A DNA stretch of 64,000 nucleotides from Streptomyces endophytica (GTDB lineage Bacteria > Actinomycetota > Actinomycetes > Streptomycetales > Streptomycetaceae), in the NCBI RefSeq assembly GCF_026153355.1, contig NZ_CP110636.1:2542001-2606000 (forward strand), written 5' to 3'. This document shows positions 17,827 through 26,427 of this stretch, in pieces. The position numbers and the translations under genes were made by a program. Position 1 is the stretch's first letter, and the number at the start of each line of letters is the position of its first letter. The notes under the pieces were generated by a model that saw nothing but the letters and a program-made list of their open reading frames with translations, was not told the DNA's origin and did no database searches.

Positions 17827-19338
17827 TCACGGGCCGGAACGTGCCGCCGCCGCACCCCCGAACCGCTCCCGCAGCTCCTGCTTGCGCACCTTGCGCAGCG
17901 TCGCCCCGCGCGGCAGTGCGGCCACCACCGCCAGCTGTTCCGGGAGCTTGTACCGGGCCAGTCCCAGGCCGAGGAGGTGCGCGCGGACCGCGTCGAGCGT
18001 CAACTCCCGTGCACCAGGCGGCTGTTCGACGACCGCGCAGACCCGTTCGCCGCGCCGGTCGTCCGGCAGTCCGATGACGGCGACGTCCGCCACGTCCGGG
18101 TGCCGGTACAGCAGCTCCTCGATCTCCTGGGCGGAGATGTTCTCGCCCTTGCGGATGATGATGTCCTTGAGGCGGCCGGTGACGACGAGGTGCCCGGTGG
18201 GCGTGAGGCGCCCGAGGTCACCGGTGGGCAGGAACCCGTCCGCGTCGAACGGATCGGGCTCGCCGAGATAGCCCCGGCACACCGCCGGGCCGTGCAGCCG
18301 TATCTCCCCGGTGCCGGGCGCGATCCGGATCTCCATGCCGGCGGGCGGCCGGCCGTCGGTGGTCGCGAGGTTCTCCGGGCTGTCGTACGGGTCGCCCATG
18401 GTGACCATGGGGGCCTCGGTCAGCGCGTAGCCGTGGGTGAGCTGGCAGCCCAGTTCGGCGACGACCTCGTGGTACAGCGCGGGTGGTTTGGGCGCGCCGC
18501 CGCCGGCCAGCAGCCGCAGCGCGGGCAGCAGTTTCCGGCCCGGTGGCAGCCGGCGCTGTTCGGCGAGGAAGAGGGTGTAGAAGGCGGTGGAGCCGCCGGC
18601 GAGGGTCACGCCGTGCCGGCGGTAGGCGGCGAGCGACCCGGGCAGCGCGAAGCGCTCCAGCAGGAGCGCCGGGATACCGCACAGCAGGAGCATGACGGTG
18701 TAGTCGGGGCCCGCGACATGGGCGTACGGGAAGGCCATCGAGCCGACGTCGGACGGGCGGGGCCGGAGCGCCCCGGCCAGGCAGCGGCCGGCCGTGCGCA
18801 GGGAGTGGTCGGTGTGCCGGACGCCCTTGGGGCCGGCGCTGGTGCCGGAGGTCCAGTAGATCCAGCGGACCTCGTGGGCGTCGGCGGGCGGCGGCGGCAG
18901 GAGTGCCGGGTCGCCGTCCGGCAGTCCGCCGCCGGCCCGGTCGTACGCCTCGATGACGGTGGCCGCGCAGTCCGCGTGGTCGTGCCGGGCCGGCCCGGGC
19001 ACGAGGAAGAAGGCGGCGCCGGTGCGGCGCAGCACCTGCCCCACCTCGTGGTCGCCGTAGCCCGGGACGACCGGGCTCTGCACCGCGCCGAGCCGGGCCA
19101 GCGCCAGGCTGACCAGGACCGTTTCGATGCGGGTCGGCAGCTGCCAGACGACCGTGCAGCCGGGCCGTACGCCGCGCGCGTACAGTCCGGCCGCGACCCG
19201 CTCGGCCCGCCGCCGCAGCCCGCCGAAGCTGATCCGCCGCTCGTCCCGGGCCGACTCCGCCCCCTGGATGAGGGCGGCGGCATCCGGACTGCGGGCGGCC
19301 CGCCATCCGACCAGGTCCCAGAGGGTGCCACCGGACAT
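17827..19338 (-). CDS. Acyl-CoA synthetase (cyclohexanecarboxylate-CoA ligase-like)
   Basis: 503-aa AMP-forming ligase that activates a carboxylic acid as its CoA ester. ATP-binding motif YWTSGTSAGPKGV, adenylate motif HGYALTEAPMVT, and hinge/catalytic region TGDLGRLTPTGHLVVTGRLK then IIIRKGENISAQE are intact. It is closely similar to the ligase at 54371-55920. ATG at 19338 has GGGAGGG upstream; the 17-bp palindrome lies 20 nt upstream, and the divergent gene is an acyl-CoA dehydrogenase with its own copy. Acid substrate unknown; the family takes aliphatic or alicyclic acids. Confidence 0.88.
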   Translation of the reverse strand: MSGGTLWDLVGWRAARSPDAAALIQGAESARDERRISFGGLRRRAERVAAGLYARGVRPGCTVVWQLPTRIETVLVSLALARLGAVQSPVVPGYGDHEVGQVLRRTGAAFFLVPGPARHDHADCAATVIEAYDRAGGGLPDGDPALLPPPPADAHEVRWIYWTSGTSAGPKGVRHTDHSLRTAGRCLAGALRPRPSDVGSMAFPYAHVAGPDYTVMLLLCGIPALLLERFALPGSLAAYRRHGVTLAGGSTAFYTLFLAEQRRLPPGRKLLPALRLLAGGGAPKPPALYHEVVAELGCQLTHGYALTEAPMVTMGDPYDSPENLATTDGRPPAGMEIRIAPGTGEIRLHGPAVCRGYLGEPDPFDADGFLPTGDLGRLTPTGHLVVTGRLKDIIIRKGENISAQEIEELLYRHPDVADVAVIGLPDDRRGERVCAVVEQPPGARELTLDAVRAHLLGLGLARYKLPEQLAVVAALPRGATLRKVRKQELRERFGGAAAARSGP

Positions 19339-19358
19339 GTTCCCTCCCGTCGCACAAA

Positions 19359-19375
19359 CCTGACGCTCCGTCAGT
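19359..19375. promoter_or_regulatory. Operator A of the TCTGACG regulon
   Basis: CCTGACG-CTC-CGTCAGT, 20 nt upstream of the acyl-CoA synthetase start at 19338. Confidence 0.7.
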
Positions 19376-19442
19376 CAATGCACCGAGGTTAGGGACGGAT
19401 GCCTTGCCGGTCCAGGGGTCCGGGTCTAGCCTGGCAACGGAA

Positions 19443-19459
19443 TCTGACGAACCGTCAGA
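19443..19459. promoter_or_regulatory. Operator B of the TCTGACG regulon
   Basis: TCTGACG-AAC-CGTCAGA, a perfect consensus copy 32 nt upstream of the acyl-CoA dehydrogenase ATG at 19492. Paired with operator A in the same divergent promoter, centre to centre 84 bp. Confidence 0.75.
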
Positions 19460-19491
19460 CAAGTGCGGCGGGCCCGAGGTGAGGGGACACG

Positions 19492-20625
19492 ATGGACCTC
19501 GCGTACACCGAGGAGGAAGAGGACTTCCGCGCCCGGCTGCGCGGCTGGCTCGCGGGCGTCCTCCCCACCCTGCCCGCGCGCCCCGACCCGCTCGACTGGC
19601 CGGGGCGCCGCGCCTACGACACCGCCTGGCAGCGGAGGCTGTACGACGCGGGATACGCCGACGTCCACTGGGCGGCCGCCCCCACCCTGCGGCTGATCTT
19701 CCTGGAGGAGACCGAACGCGCCGGGGCGCCCTACGTGGGCGCGAACTTCGTCGGGCTGCTGCACGCCGGGCCGACCATCGCGGCCGAGGGCACCGAGGCG
19801 CAGCAGCGGCGCTGGCTGCCGCCGGTGCTGCGCGGTGAGGAGATCTGGTGCCAGGGCTTCAGTGAACCGGAGGCCGGCTCGGACCTGGCGTCGCTGCGGA
19901 CCCGCGCGGTGCGCGACGGGGACGCGTACGTGGTGACCGGGACCAAGATCTGGACCTCGCACGCCGAGGTCGCCGACTGGTGCGAACTGCTCGTCCGCAC
20001 CGACCCCGCCGCCCCCCGGCACCGGGGCATCACCTGGCTCGCGATGCCCATGGACGCCCCCGGCATCACCGTCCGGCCACTGCGCACCCTCGCCGGGTCC
20101 GCGGAGTTCGCCGAGATGTTCCTCGACGAGGTGCGGGTGCCGGTGGACTGCCGGGTCGGCGCGGAGAACGACGGCTGGCGGGTGACGATGGTGACGCTGT
20201 CGTTCGAGCGCGGCACCGCCTTCGTCGGCGAGGTGGTGGCCTGCCGGCGGGTGCTGGCGGAGGTGGCCCGCCGGGCCCGGGCGAACGGCCGCTGGGACGA
20301 CGCCGTGCTGCGCCGCAGGCTGGGCCGGCTGAACGCGGAGTTCGCCGCACTGTGGCGGCTGACCCAGTGGAACGTCAGCGAGGCGCAACTACGGGGCGGC
20401 GGGCCCGGGGCCGGCGGCTCGGTCTTCAAGCTCCGCTACTCGCACGCCCGTCAGGAGCTGTACGACGCGGCGGCCGAAGTGCTGGGGGCCGGCGCCTGGG
20501 ACGCGGACGAGGAGTGGACCGCCGACCGGCTCTCGTCCCTCTCGTACACCATCGCGGCCGGTACGTCGCAGGTGCAGCAGAACATCATCGCCGAGCGGAT
20601 CCTCGGCCTGCCGAAGGGGCGGTGA
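19492..20625 (+). CDS. Acyl-CoA dehydrogenase, catalytic (alpha-type) subunit
   Basis: 377 aa. FAD-dependent alpha,beta-desaturation of an acyl-CoA. FAD-binding motif WCQGFSEPEAGSDLASLRT and the C-terminal AAGTSQVQQNIIAERILGLP are clear. The MCAD-position Glu (EGTSQ) is Ala here, but LSFERGTAF supplies a Glu at the isovaleryl-CoA-dehydrogenase position. The next gene overlaps it by 4 nt and encodes a Glu-less partner, so an alpha2beta2 enzyme like the steroid dehydrogenases ChsE1-ChsE2 is likely. Such enzymes accept bulky or cyclic CoA esters. Confidence 0.88.
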   Translation: MDLAYTEEEEDFRARLRGWLAGVLPTLPARPDPLDWPGRRAYDTAWQRRLYDAGYADVHWAAAPTLRLIFLEETERAGAPYVGANFVGLLHAGPTIAAEGTEAQQRRWLPPVLRGEEIWCQGFSEPEAGSDLASLRTRAVRDGDAYVVTGTKIWTSHAEVADWCELLVRTDPAAPRHRGITWLAMPMDAPGITVRPLRTLAGSAEFAEMFLDEVRVPVDCRVGAENDGWRVTMVTLSFERGTAFVGEVVACRRVLAEVARRARANGRWDDAVLRRRLGRLNAEFAALWRLTQWNVSEAQLRGGGPGAGGSVFKLRYSHARQELYDAAAEVLGAGAWDADEEWTADRLSSLSYTIAAGTSQVQQNIIAERILGLPKGR

Positions 20626-21623
20626 CCGGCCCGGTGCGCTTCCAACTCACCGACGAGCAAAGGGCGTTGAAGAGCGCGACGCGGGAGCTGCTGGCGGCCC
20701 GGTTCGACCGGGACCGGCTGCGGGCGGCGGTCGATGACCCGGCCCCGGACCGGGCGCTGTGGCGGGAGCTGGGCGCGGCCGGGTTCTTCGCGCTGCGGCT
20801 GCCGGAGGAGGCCGGCGGCGTCGGGCTGGGGCTGCCGGAGGCGGTCCTGGTCTTCGAGGAGGCCGGCCGGGCGCTGCTGCCGGGGCCGCTGGTGGCCTGC
20901 CAGCTGCTCGCCGGGGCGGTGGACGGCGTCGCGGACGGCGAGCGGATCGCCGGGCTGTGCGACGGGGACCGGGAGCCCGTGCTGTGGGAACACCCCGGCG
21001 CCTGCGACGAGTTGATCTTGCTGGAGGGTGGCGCTCCGGCCCTCGCGTACGGGCCCGGGGGCGCGCAGGAGTGCACGGCCGGCGCATACCGGAGCGTTGC
21101 CGGCAGGGTGTCCCGCGCCCCCTTCGCCTCCGTCGACCCCCTCACCCCGCTCGCCCGCGTCACCGACCACCCGCGGACGGCTCCGCTCAACGGCCCGGAC
21201 GTGGTCCGGCTGCGCCGCGAGGCGGCCCTGCTGACCGCCGCCCAGCAACTGGGCAGTGCGCTCCGTACCGTCGAGATGGCGGTCGGTCACGCCCGCGTGC
21301 GCACCCAGTTCGGCGCGCCCATCGGCTCCTTCCAGGTGGTCAAGCATCTGTGCGCACAGATGCTCGTACGGGCGGAAATCGCCAGAAGTGCCGTATATGC
21401 CGCATCAGTGACGGGCGAGGCCGCCGAGGTGGCGGGCGCGAAACTGCTCGCCGACGAGGCCGCGGTGCGCAACGCCCGGGACTGCCTGCAGATCCATGGC
21501 GGCACCGGCTTCACCTGGGAAGCCGACGTCCATCTGCACCTCAAGCGGGCCTGGTTGCGGTCCGGCTCCTGGGGTACGGCGGGCGAGGCGGAGGAGCTGC
21601 TGGCGGCGCGGCTGGTCGGCTGA
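20622..21623 (+). CDS. Acyl-CoA dehydrogenase, non-catalytic (beta-type) subunit
   Basis: 333 aa, shorter than its partner. Starts at the GTG at 20622, which overlaps the previous stop (GTGA), so translation is coupled. It carries the beta-type C-terminal motif QIHGGTGFTWEADVHLHLKR and the FAD-contacting RTQFGAPIGSFQVVKH, but the stretch aligned with the partner's catalytic Glu (AALLTAAQQLGSAL) has none. Together the pair resembles the heterotetrameric dehydrogenases of steroid side-chain catabolism. Confidence 0.86.
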   Translation: MTGPVRFQLTDEQRALKSATRELLAARFDRDRLRAAVDDPAPDRALWRELGAAGFFALRLPEEAGGVGLGLPEAVLVFEEAGRALLPGPLVACQLLAGAVDGVADGERIAGLCDGDREPVLWEHPGACDELILLEGGAPALAYGPGGAQECTAGAYRSVAGRVSRAPFASVDPLTPLARVTDHPRTAPLNGPDVVRLRREAALLTAAQQLGSALRTVEMAVGHARVRTQFGAPIGSFQVVKHLCAQMLVRAEIARSAVYAASVTGEAAEVAGAKLLADEAAVRNARDCLQIHGGTGFTWEADVHLHLKRAWLRSGSWGTAGEAEELLAARLVG

Positions 21624-21941
21624 GGGCGGGCGGGCCCGGAATGCGGAGGCGGTGAGCGGTGCGGGGTGATGTCAGACTCTGGCAACTCGTGTGCGAAATG
21701 TCGGACTCACCACACAGAAGTGGTCACGGAGGGTCGATATCGGGTTGTGTCCTAGGCGTGACTCGTCACAGGGGGGAGTCGGCGCCCCGCTCGGGTACGC
21801 TCCGTTGGGTGCGAGTGGTTCTGTGGCGCAACGAGCCCGGTGCCGTCGGAATGACGGCTCCGGCGTACGGACTGCGCGCCGCCCGCCTTGGCCGAGGGCC
21901 GGCCAACCCCCTTGTTCGACTCCCCGCAAAGTGCGTCGCAC

Positions 21942-21960
21942 AGTATGCGGTACGCATACT
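21942..21960. promoter_or_regulatory. Perfect 19-bp palindrome AGTATGCG-GTA-CGCATACT
   Basis: 8-bp perfect arms, 136 nt upstream of the start of the ATP-binding protein. A good operator candidate for an unknown dimeric regulator, or a leader hairpin. In the 21624-22095 gap I find no gene I can support; open frames there lack conserved motifs and convincing ribosome sites. Confidence 0.5.
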
Positions 21961-22095
21961 CCCTTGCGCTGGAATATGCCCGAAGCGCTTGTTGGGGTGA
22001 CTGAACGTCAACCATGCTGTGCCTCGCTGGGGTCACGCACTGTGACTCCATGGAGGCGCGAGGCGATGTTTCCGCCGGTTCGGATGGTGTGAGCG

Positions 22096-22569
22096 GTGCA
22101 GGTGCTTCAGGTGCAGTTGGACGTACGGCCCGACCCCGCGGAGGTGGGGCGGGCCCGGCGATGGGCCAGGTCGCGGCTCCTGGGGTCCGGTATAGGGGCG
22201 GACGAGCCGCTCGCGGAGACGCTGATCCTGCTGATCTCCGAGCTCGTGACCAACGCCGTGGTGCACACCGGCACCGCGGCCTCGCTGCGGATGTGCTTCT
22301 CCGGGTCCGGCGCCGTCGTGGGCACCGTCCGGGTCGAGGTGACGGACGCCAGCGCCCGTCCGCCGCGCCAGCGGCACGCCGACGGTGACGACACCAACGG
22401 CCGCGGCCTGGAACTGGTCGACGGCCTCGCCGACCGCTGGGGCTGGCAGCCGGAAGGCGCCGGCAAGCGGATCTGGTGCGAGGTCGACCGCGGCCGGCCG
22501 CTGCTGGTGTCGACCGGGTCCGACCTGGGGGCCTACGAAGCCCAGTGCGCCGTATCGCGCCGGATGTGA
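22096..22569 (+). CDS. HATPase_c (SpoIIAB/RsbW-like) ATP-binding regulatory protein
   Basis: 157 aa. Bergerat-fold domain with N-box ISELVTNAVVHTG, a modest G1 box (EVTDASARPPR) and G2 box GRGLELVDGLADRWGW. Streptomyces encode dozens of these stand-alone proteins; some are anti-sigma factors, most are uncharacterised. GTG at 22096 gives the family's usual N-terminus, but the ribosome site is weak. It has no adjacent anti-sigma antagonist or sigma gene. A short inverted repeat (22577-22591) just after the stop may terminate it. Confidence 0.8.
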   Translation: MQVLQVQLDVRPDPAEVGRARRWARSRLLGSGIGADEPLAETLILLISELVTNAVVHTGTAASLRMCFSGSGAVVGTVRVEVTDASARPPRQRHADGDDTNGRGLELVDGLADRWGWQPEGAGKRIWCEVDRGRPLLVSTGSDLGAYEAQCAVSRRM

Positions 22570-22825
22570 GCCGGACGGTGCGCAGCGCACCATCAAGTCC
22601 GGGCCAGGTGTTGACGTAACGTGCCCGTTTGATCACGCTGGGATGAGCGATGCGCCGTGAGGGGACGCCGAGGGCGGGAAGTGGCCGGGTCTGCGCACCC
22701 GGTCCCGGCCTCGACGAGTGCGGATCGCGGCCCGGTGGGGGCCGGGGTGGCGGTCCGCGGTGCCGTGCTCGGGGCGCGCAGGAGCGCACCGCCACCCGGC
22801 CGGCCCGTCGCGGACACGGAGCGGG

Positions 22826-23752
22826 TCAGAGGACCGCCACCGGCGCGACCGGGGTGCCCGCGCCGCCGACGAACGGTTCGGCCATCGCGGACAGGAAGAA
22901 CGCATAGCGGCCCGCCTCCGCGCAGGCCGCCGACAGCTCCTCCAGATTCCAGTTCTGCCCCTGCAGCATGCCCATCTCCACCAGGTGGAGCGCGTGCACC
23001 GGCAGCCACAGCCCCTCGATCTCCGGGGGGAAGATCTCGAACGTCAGGGTGTCGTTGGCGACCGCCGCGACATCGCGGGCCCGGAACCACTCCGGGGTGC
23101 GCACCGACAGCCCCGGTGACGGGAAGGCGTAGCCCTGCCGGTCGCCGGCGAGGTAGTGCTGCAGCTGCCCGGTCCGTACGAGGACGACGTCCCCGGCCCG
23201 GACCCTCGTCCCGGCCAGTTCCTCGGCGGCGTCCAGGTCCTCCGGCGTGACCGCGTGCCCGCCGGGCAGCCGGTCGGTGCCGTGCGCCCGGGCCACGTCC
23301 AGCAGCACGCCCCGGGAGGTGATCGGGGTGGCCTTCTCGATGCCGAGGACGGTGGCGCCGCCGTGGGCGGTGACGGAGGCGGCGGGGCGGTCGTTGTAGA
23401 GCCGCCCTGAGTGCGAGACGTGGGTGAGGCCGTCCCAGTGGGTCGCCGCCTGGAGGCCCATGGTGACCGCGTCGTCGGAGGTGGCGACCGTGCCCGGCCC
23501 GAAGATCTCCTGGTTGATCGCGACCATCGTGTGCAGCGGATTGACCCGGCCCGGGATCATCCCGGTCTGCACCCCGTCCTGCCGCAGCGGCAGCGCGAGC
23601 GGCACGCGGCGCCCGCTGCGGACGCAGCCGGCGGCCTCCCGCACCACCTGCTCGGTGATCAGGTTGAGCGTGCCGATCTCGTCGTCCGGGCCCCAGCGCC
23701 CCCAGTTGTTGACGCGTCGGGCGATCTCGTGGAACTCCTGCGGCAGCGGCAT
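22826..23752 (-). CDS. Cyclase-family (kynurenine formamidase-like) metal hydrolase
   Basis: 308 aa. PF04199 fold, a family that includes kynurenine formamidase, polyketide-type cyclases and hydrolases acting on cyclic or amide substrates. The metal motif region reads THWDGLTHVSHSGRLYND, and the N-terminus NNWGRWGPDDEIGTLN is typical of the bacterial cyclase subgroup. ATG at 23752 has GGAGGG upstream. It is divergent from the SDR gene and shares operator C, which places it in the same regulon. A ring-opening hydrolysis step is plausible but not shown. Confidence 0.82.
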   Translation of the reverse strand: MPLPQEFHEIARRVNNWGRWGPDDEIGTLNLITEQVVREAAGCVRSGRRVPLALPLRQDGVQTGMIPGRVNPLHTMVAINQEIFGPGTVATSDDAVTMGLQAATHWDGLTHVSHSGRLYNDRPAASVTAHGGATVLGIEKATPITSRGVLLDVARAHGTDRLPGGHAVTPEDLDAAEELAGTRVRAGDVVLVRTGQLQHYLAGDRQGYAFPSPGLSVRTPEWFRARDVAAVANDTLTFEIFPPEIEGLWLPVHALHLVEMGMLQGQNWNLEELSAACAEAGRYAFFLSAMAEPFVGGAGTPVAPVAVL

Positions 23753-23796
23753 GGGGCCCTCCGGGGTCTTGTGTTCGGCTCGCGCCTGCCCAAAAA

Positions 23797-23813
23797 TCTA
23801 ACGGTCCGTCAGA
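23797..23813. promoter_or_regulatory. Operator C of the TCTGACG regulon
   Basis: TCTAACG-GTC-CGTCAGA between the divergent cyclase gene (start 23752) and SDR gene (start 23835); one arm has a G to A change. Confidence 0.65.
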
Positions 23814-23834
23814 AACTGCGGGAAGGGGCGCGGC

Positions 23835-24734
23835 ATGGGGAACTTCTTGGCCGGCAAGGTGGTCGCCGTCACCGGGGCCGGGCGCGGCATCGGGCGGGCG
23901 GTGGCGCTGGCCTGCGCACAGGAGGGCGCCAAGGTCGTGGTCAACGACTACGGGGTCGCCATCGACGGCGCCGAGCCGAGCAGCGAGGTCGCCGAGGCGG
24001 TGGTGAAGGAGATCGAGGCGGCCGGCGGCACCGCGACCGCGGTCGCCGACGACGTGTCCACGATGGCCGGCGGCCAGCGGATCGTCGACACCGCGCTGGC
24101 GCAGTACGGGCGGATCGACGGCGTCGTCTGTGTGGCCGGCATCCTGCGGGAGCGGATGCTCTTCAACATGTCCGAGGAGGAGTGGGACCCGGTGGTCGCC
24201 ACCCACCTCAAGGGCACTTTCACGGTCTTCCGGGCCGCGGCCGCGGTGATGCGCCGCCAGGGCTCCGGCACGCTGGTGGGCTTCACCAGCGGCAACCACC
24301 AGGGCTCGGTCTCCCAGGCCAACTACTCCGCCGCGAAGGGCGGAATCATCTCGCTCGTCCGCAGCGCGGCCCTGGGCCTGCACAAATACGGCGTGACCGC
24401 CAACGCGGTCGCCCCCGTCGCCCGCACCCGGATGTCGGCGAACGTCCCCATGGAACTCACGGAGATCGGCGAACCGGAGGACGTGGCCGCCTTCGTCGTC
24501 TACCTCCTGAGCGAGCGCGCCCGCGAGGTGACCGGCCAGGTCTACACGGTGGCCGGCCCCAAGATCGCGGTCTGGGCCCAACCGGTGGAGCTGCGCTCCG
24601 TACACGCCGACGAGGGCGGCTGGACGCCGGAACGGGTGGCGGAGGTGGTGCCGGATGCGGTCGGCGTCGACCCGATGCCGTTGCTGGCGCAGGTGTCCGC
24701 GATGGCCGCGGCCGCGGCGCGGGCGCGGGGCTGA
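23835..24734 (+). CDS. SDR oxidoreductase (3-hydroxyacyl-CoA dehydrogenase, HSD17B4-like)
   Basis: 299 aa. NAD(P) motif VTGAGRGIGRA, active-site YSAAKGG with the Ser in FTSGNHQGS, and a C-terminal extension of about 50 residues beyond the core SDR fold. The pattern ...VVVNDYGVAIDG is that of the dehydrogenase domain of the peroxisomal multifunctional enzyme, which oxidises 3-hydroxyacyl-CoAs of branched and steroid side chains. ATG at 23835 has GGAAGGGG upstream. Divergent from the cyclase gene. The long repeat element begins 2 bp after its stop. Confidence 0.85.
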   Translation: MGNFLAGKVVAVTGAGRGIGRAVALACAQEGAKVVVNDYGVAIDGAEPSSEVAEAVVKEIEAAGGTATAVADDVSTMAGGQRIVDTALAQYGRIDGVVCVAGILRERMLFNMSEEEWDPVVATHLKGTFTVFRAAAAVMRRQGSGTLVGFTSGNHQGSVSQANYSAAKGGIISLVRSAALGLHKYGVTANAVAPVARTRMSANVPMELTEIGEPEDVAAFVVYLLSERAREVTGQVYTVAGPKIAVWAQPVELRSVHADEGGWTPERVAEVVPDAVGVDPMPLLAQVSAMAAAAARARG

Positions 24735-24736
24735 TT

Positions 24737-25254
24737 CCCACGTACCTGTCTGTCCCGCCGCGGTTGTTGTTCGCCGTTGCGCGCTTTGCGGCGCCTCCCA
24801 CGTACCTGTCTGTCCCGCCGCGGTTGTTGTTCGCCGTTGCGCCTGCGGCGGGCTGGGTTGTGGTGGGTGCGGTGACGGGCCTCCGGGGCCGGTTGTGTGG
24901 ACTGCTGACGCTTTACGTCCACACAACCGGCCCCTCCGGCCCGTCCCCTCCCGTGAGAGGGGAAGGGAAGGACGGTGGGGGTGCACGTGACGTCCACGTG
25001 CGCGCAGGCAACAGACCAGGCTCGCCCCCAACCAGCTAAGAACTCCCACCTACGGGAGGGGCTGGACCGGAGGACGAAGTCTGGAGGGCCGGCACCGCAC
25101 CCAAAACACAAACGCCCGCCGCTGGGGGCACCTCCCAGCGTTAGCTGGGGGAGCAACGGCGAACAACACCCGCGGCGGGACGGCGAGGTACGCACGGGGC
25201 GCCGCAAAGCGCAACGGCGAGCAACAACGACGGCGGGACAGCCAGGTACGTGGG
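24737..25254. repeat. Foldback repeat element, copy 1
   Basis: About 518 bp, found again at 53113-53603. The ends are imperfect inverted repeats (starting CCCACGTACCTGTCTGTCCC, ending CAGGTACGTGGG), with the end motif partly duplicated inside. In the centre is an 18-bp perfect hairpin, arms 24885-24902 and 24917-24934 (GGGGCCGGTTGTGTGGAC and its complement, 14-nt loop). No transposase is encoded. It looks like a non-autonomous or structural repeat, possibly also a terminator between the SDR and alcohol dehydrogenase genes. Confidence 0.8.
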
Positions 25255-25294
25255 AGGCACCGCAAAGCGCAGCGGAACGTGGGAGGGAATGACT

Positions 25295-26365
25295 ATGCGA
25301 GGGGTCATATACGACGGGGAGCAGCCCCGGGTCGTGGACGATTTGGTGGTGCGGGAGCCGGGGCCGGGGGAGGTGCTGGTCGGGATCCGGGCGGCGGGGC
25401 TGTGCCACAGCGATCTGTCGGTGATCGACGGCACGATTCCGTTTCCGGTGCCGGTGGTGCTGGGCCACGAGGGCGCGGGCGTGGTGGAGGCGGTGGGCAC
25501 GGGCGTCGGCCATGTGGTGCCCGGTGACCACGTCGCGCTGTCGACACTGGCCAACTGCGGGGTGTGCGCGGAGTGCGACCGGGGGCGGCCGACGATGTGC
25601 CGCAAGGCGATCGGGATGCCCGGGAGGCCGTTCCGGCGGGGCGGGGCGGAGTTGTTCCAGTTCGCGTCGAACTCGGCGTTCGCGGAGCGCACCGTCGTCA
25701 AGGCGGTGCAGGCGGTGAAGATCGACGCGGACCTTCCGCTGTCGTCGGCCGCGTTGATCGGGTGCGGGGTGCTGACCGGGGTGGGCGCGGTGCTCAACCG
25801 CGCGAAGGTCGACCGCGGGGACTCGGTCGTGGTGATCGGGACGGGCGGGATCGGGCTCAACGTGCTCCAGGGGGCGCGGCTCGCGGGCGCGTCGGTGATC
25901 GTGGCGGTGGACGCCAATCCGGCGAAGGAGACCGTGGCGCGGCAGTTCGGGGCCACCCACTTCGTCGACGCCTCGGCCGTGCCGGACGCCGTCAAGGCGG
26001 TGAAGGGGATCCTGCCGACCGGTGCCGACCACGCCTTCGAGTGCGTGGGCAGTACGCGGCTGATCCGGCAGGCGATCGACCTGCTGGACCGGCACGGTCA
26101 GGCGGTGCTGCTCGGGGTGCCGCCGGCCGGCGCGGAGGCGGCGTTCCCGGTGTCGTCGATGTACCTGGACAAGTCGATCCTCGGCTGCCGCTACGGATCG
26201 TCCCGCCCGCAGCGGGACATCGCGCTGTACGCCCGGCTGTACCGCGAAGGGCGGCTGCTGCTGGACGAGTTGGTGACCCGGACGTACCCGGTGGAGGACT
26301 TCGCGAAGGCGGCGGACGACGCGCACCACGGGCGGGTGGCACGGGCGGTGCTGACCTTCGGGTAG
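25295..26365 (+). CDS. Zn-dependent alcohol dehydrogenase
   Basis: 356 aa, medium-chain dehydrogenase. The first catalytic zinc ligand is in GLCHSDLS, then GHEGAGVVEAVG; four structural-zinc cysteines lie in CGVCAECDRGRPTMC; NAD site VVIGTGGIGLNVLQGARLAG. It resembles the class that includes actinobacterial formaldehyde/NDMA-linked and steroid-pathway dehydrogenases. ATG at 25295 lies 7 nt after GGGAGGG; the ATG at 25289 would sit too close to it. The gene follows repeat copy 1 and has no TCTGACG operator of its own. Confidence 0.87.
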   Translation: MRGVIYDGEQPRVVDDLVVREPGPGEVLVGIRAAGLCHSDLSVIDGTIPFPVPVVLGHEGAGVVEAVGTGVGHVVPGDHVALSTLANCGVCAECDRGRPTMCRKAIGMPGRPFRRGGAELFQFASNSAFAERTVVKAVQAVKIDADLPLSSAALIGCGVLTGVGAVLNRAKVDRGDSVVVIGTGGIGLNVLQGARLAGASVIVAVDANPAKETVARQFGATHFVDASAVPDAVKAVKGILPTGADHAFECVGSTRLIRQAIDLLDRHGQAVLLGVPPAGAEAAFPVSSMYLDKSILGCRYGSSRPQRDIALYARLYREGRLLLDELVTRTYPVEDFAKAADDAHHGRVARAVLTFG

Positions 26366-26427
26366 CCGGGTCGGTGGCCCGATCCTGATGAACCATGGCC
26401 TCCCGGCCACTCGTTCCGTAACGGGGC

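Noticed and set aside
21766..22011. 81-codon minus-strand frame upstream of the HATPase gene
   Set aside because: No ribosome site, no recognisable family, and it overlaps the perfect palindrome at 21942. Left as intergenic.
24737..25254. Repeat copies as insertion sequences
   Set aside because: No transposase-like reading frame with DDE or HUH motifs in either copy; the long open frame is compatible with GC bias.
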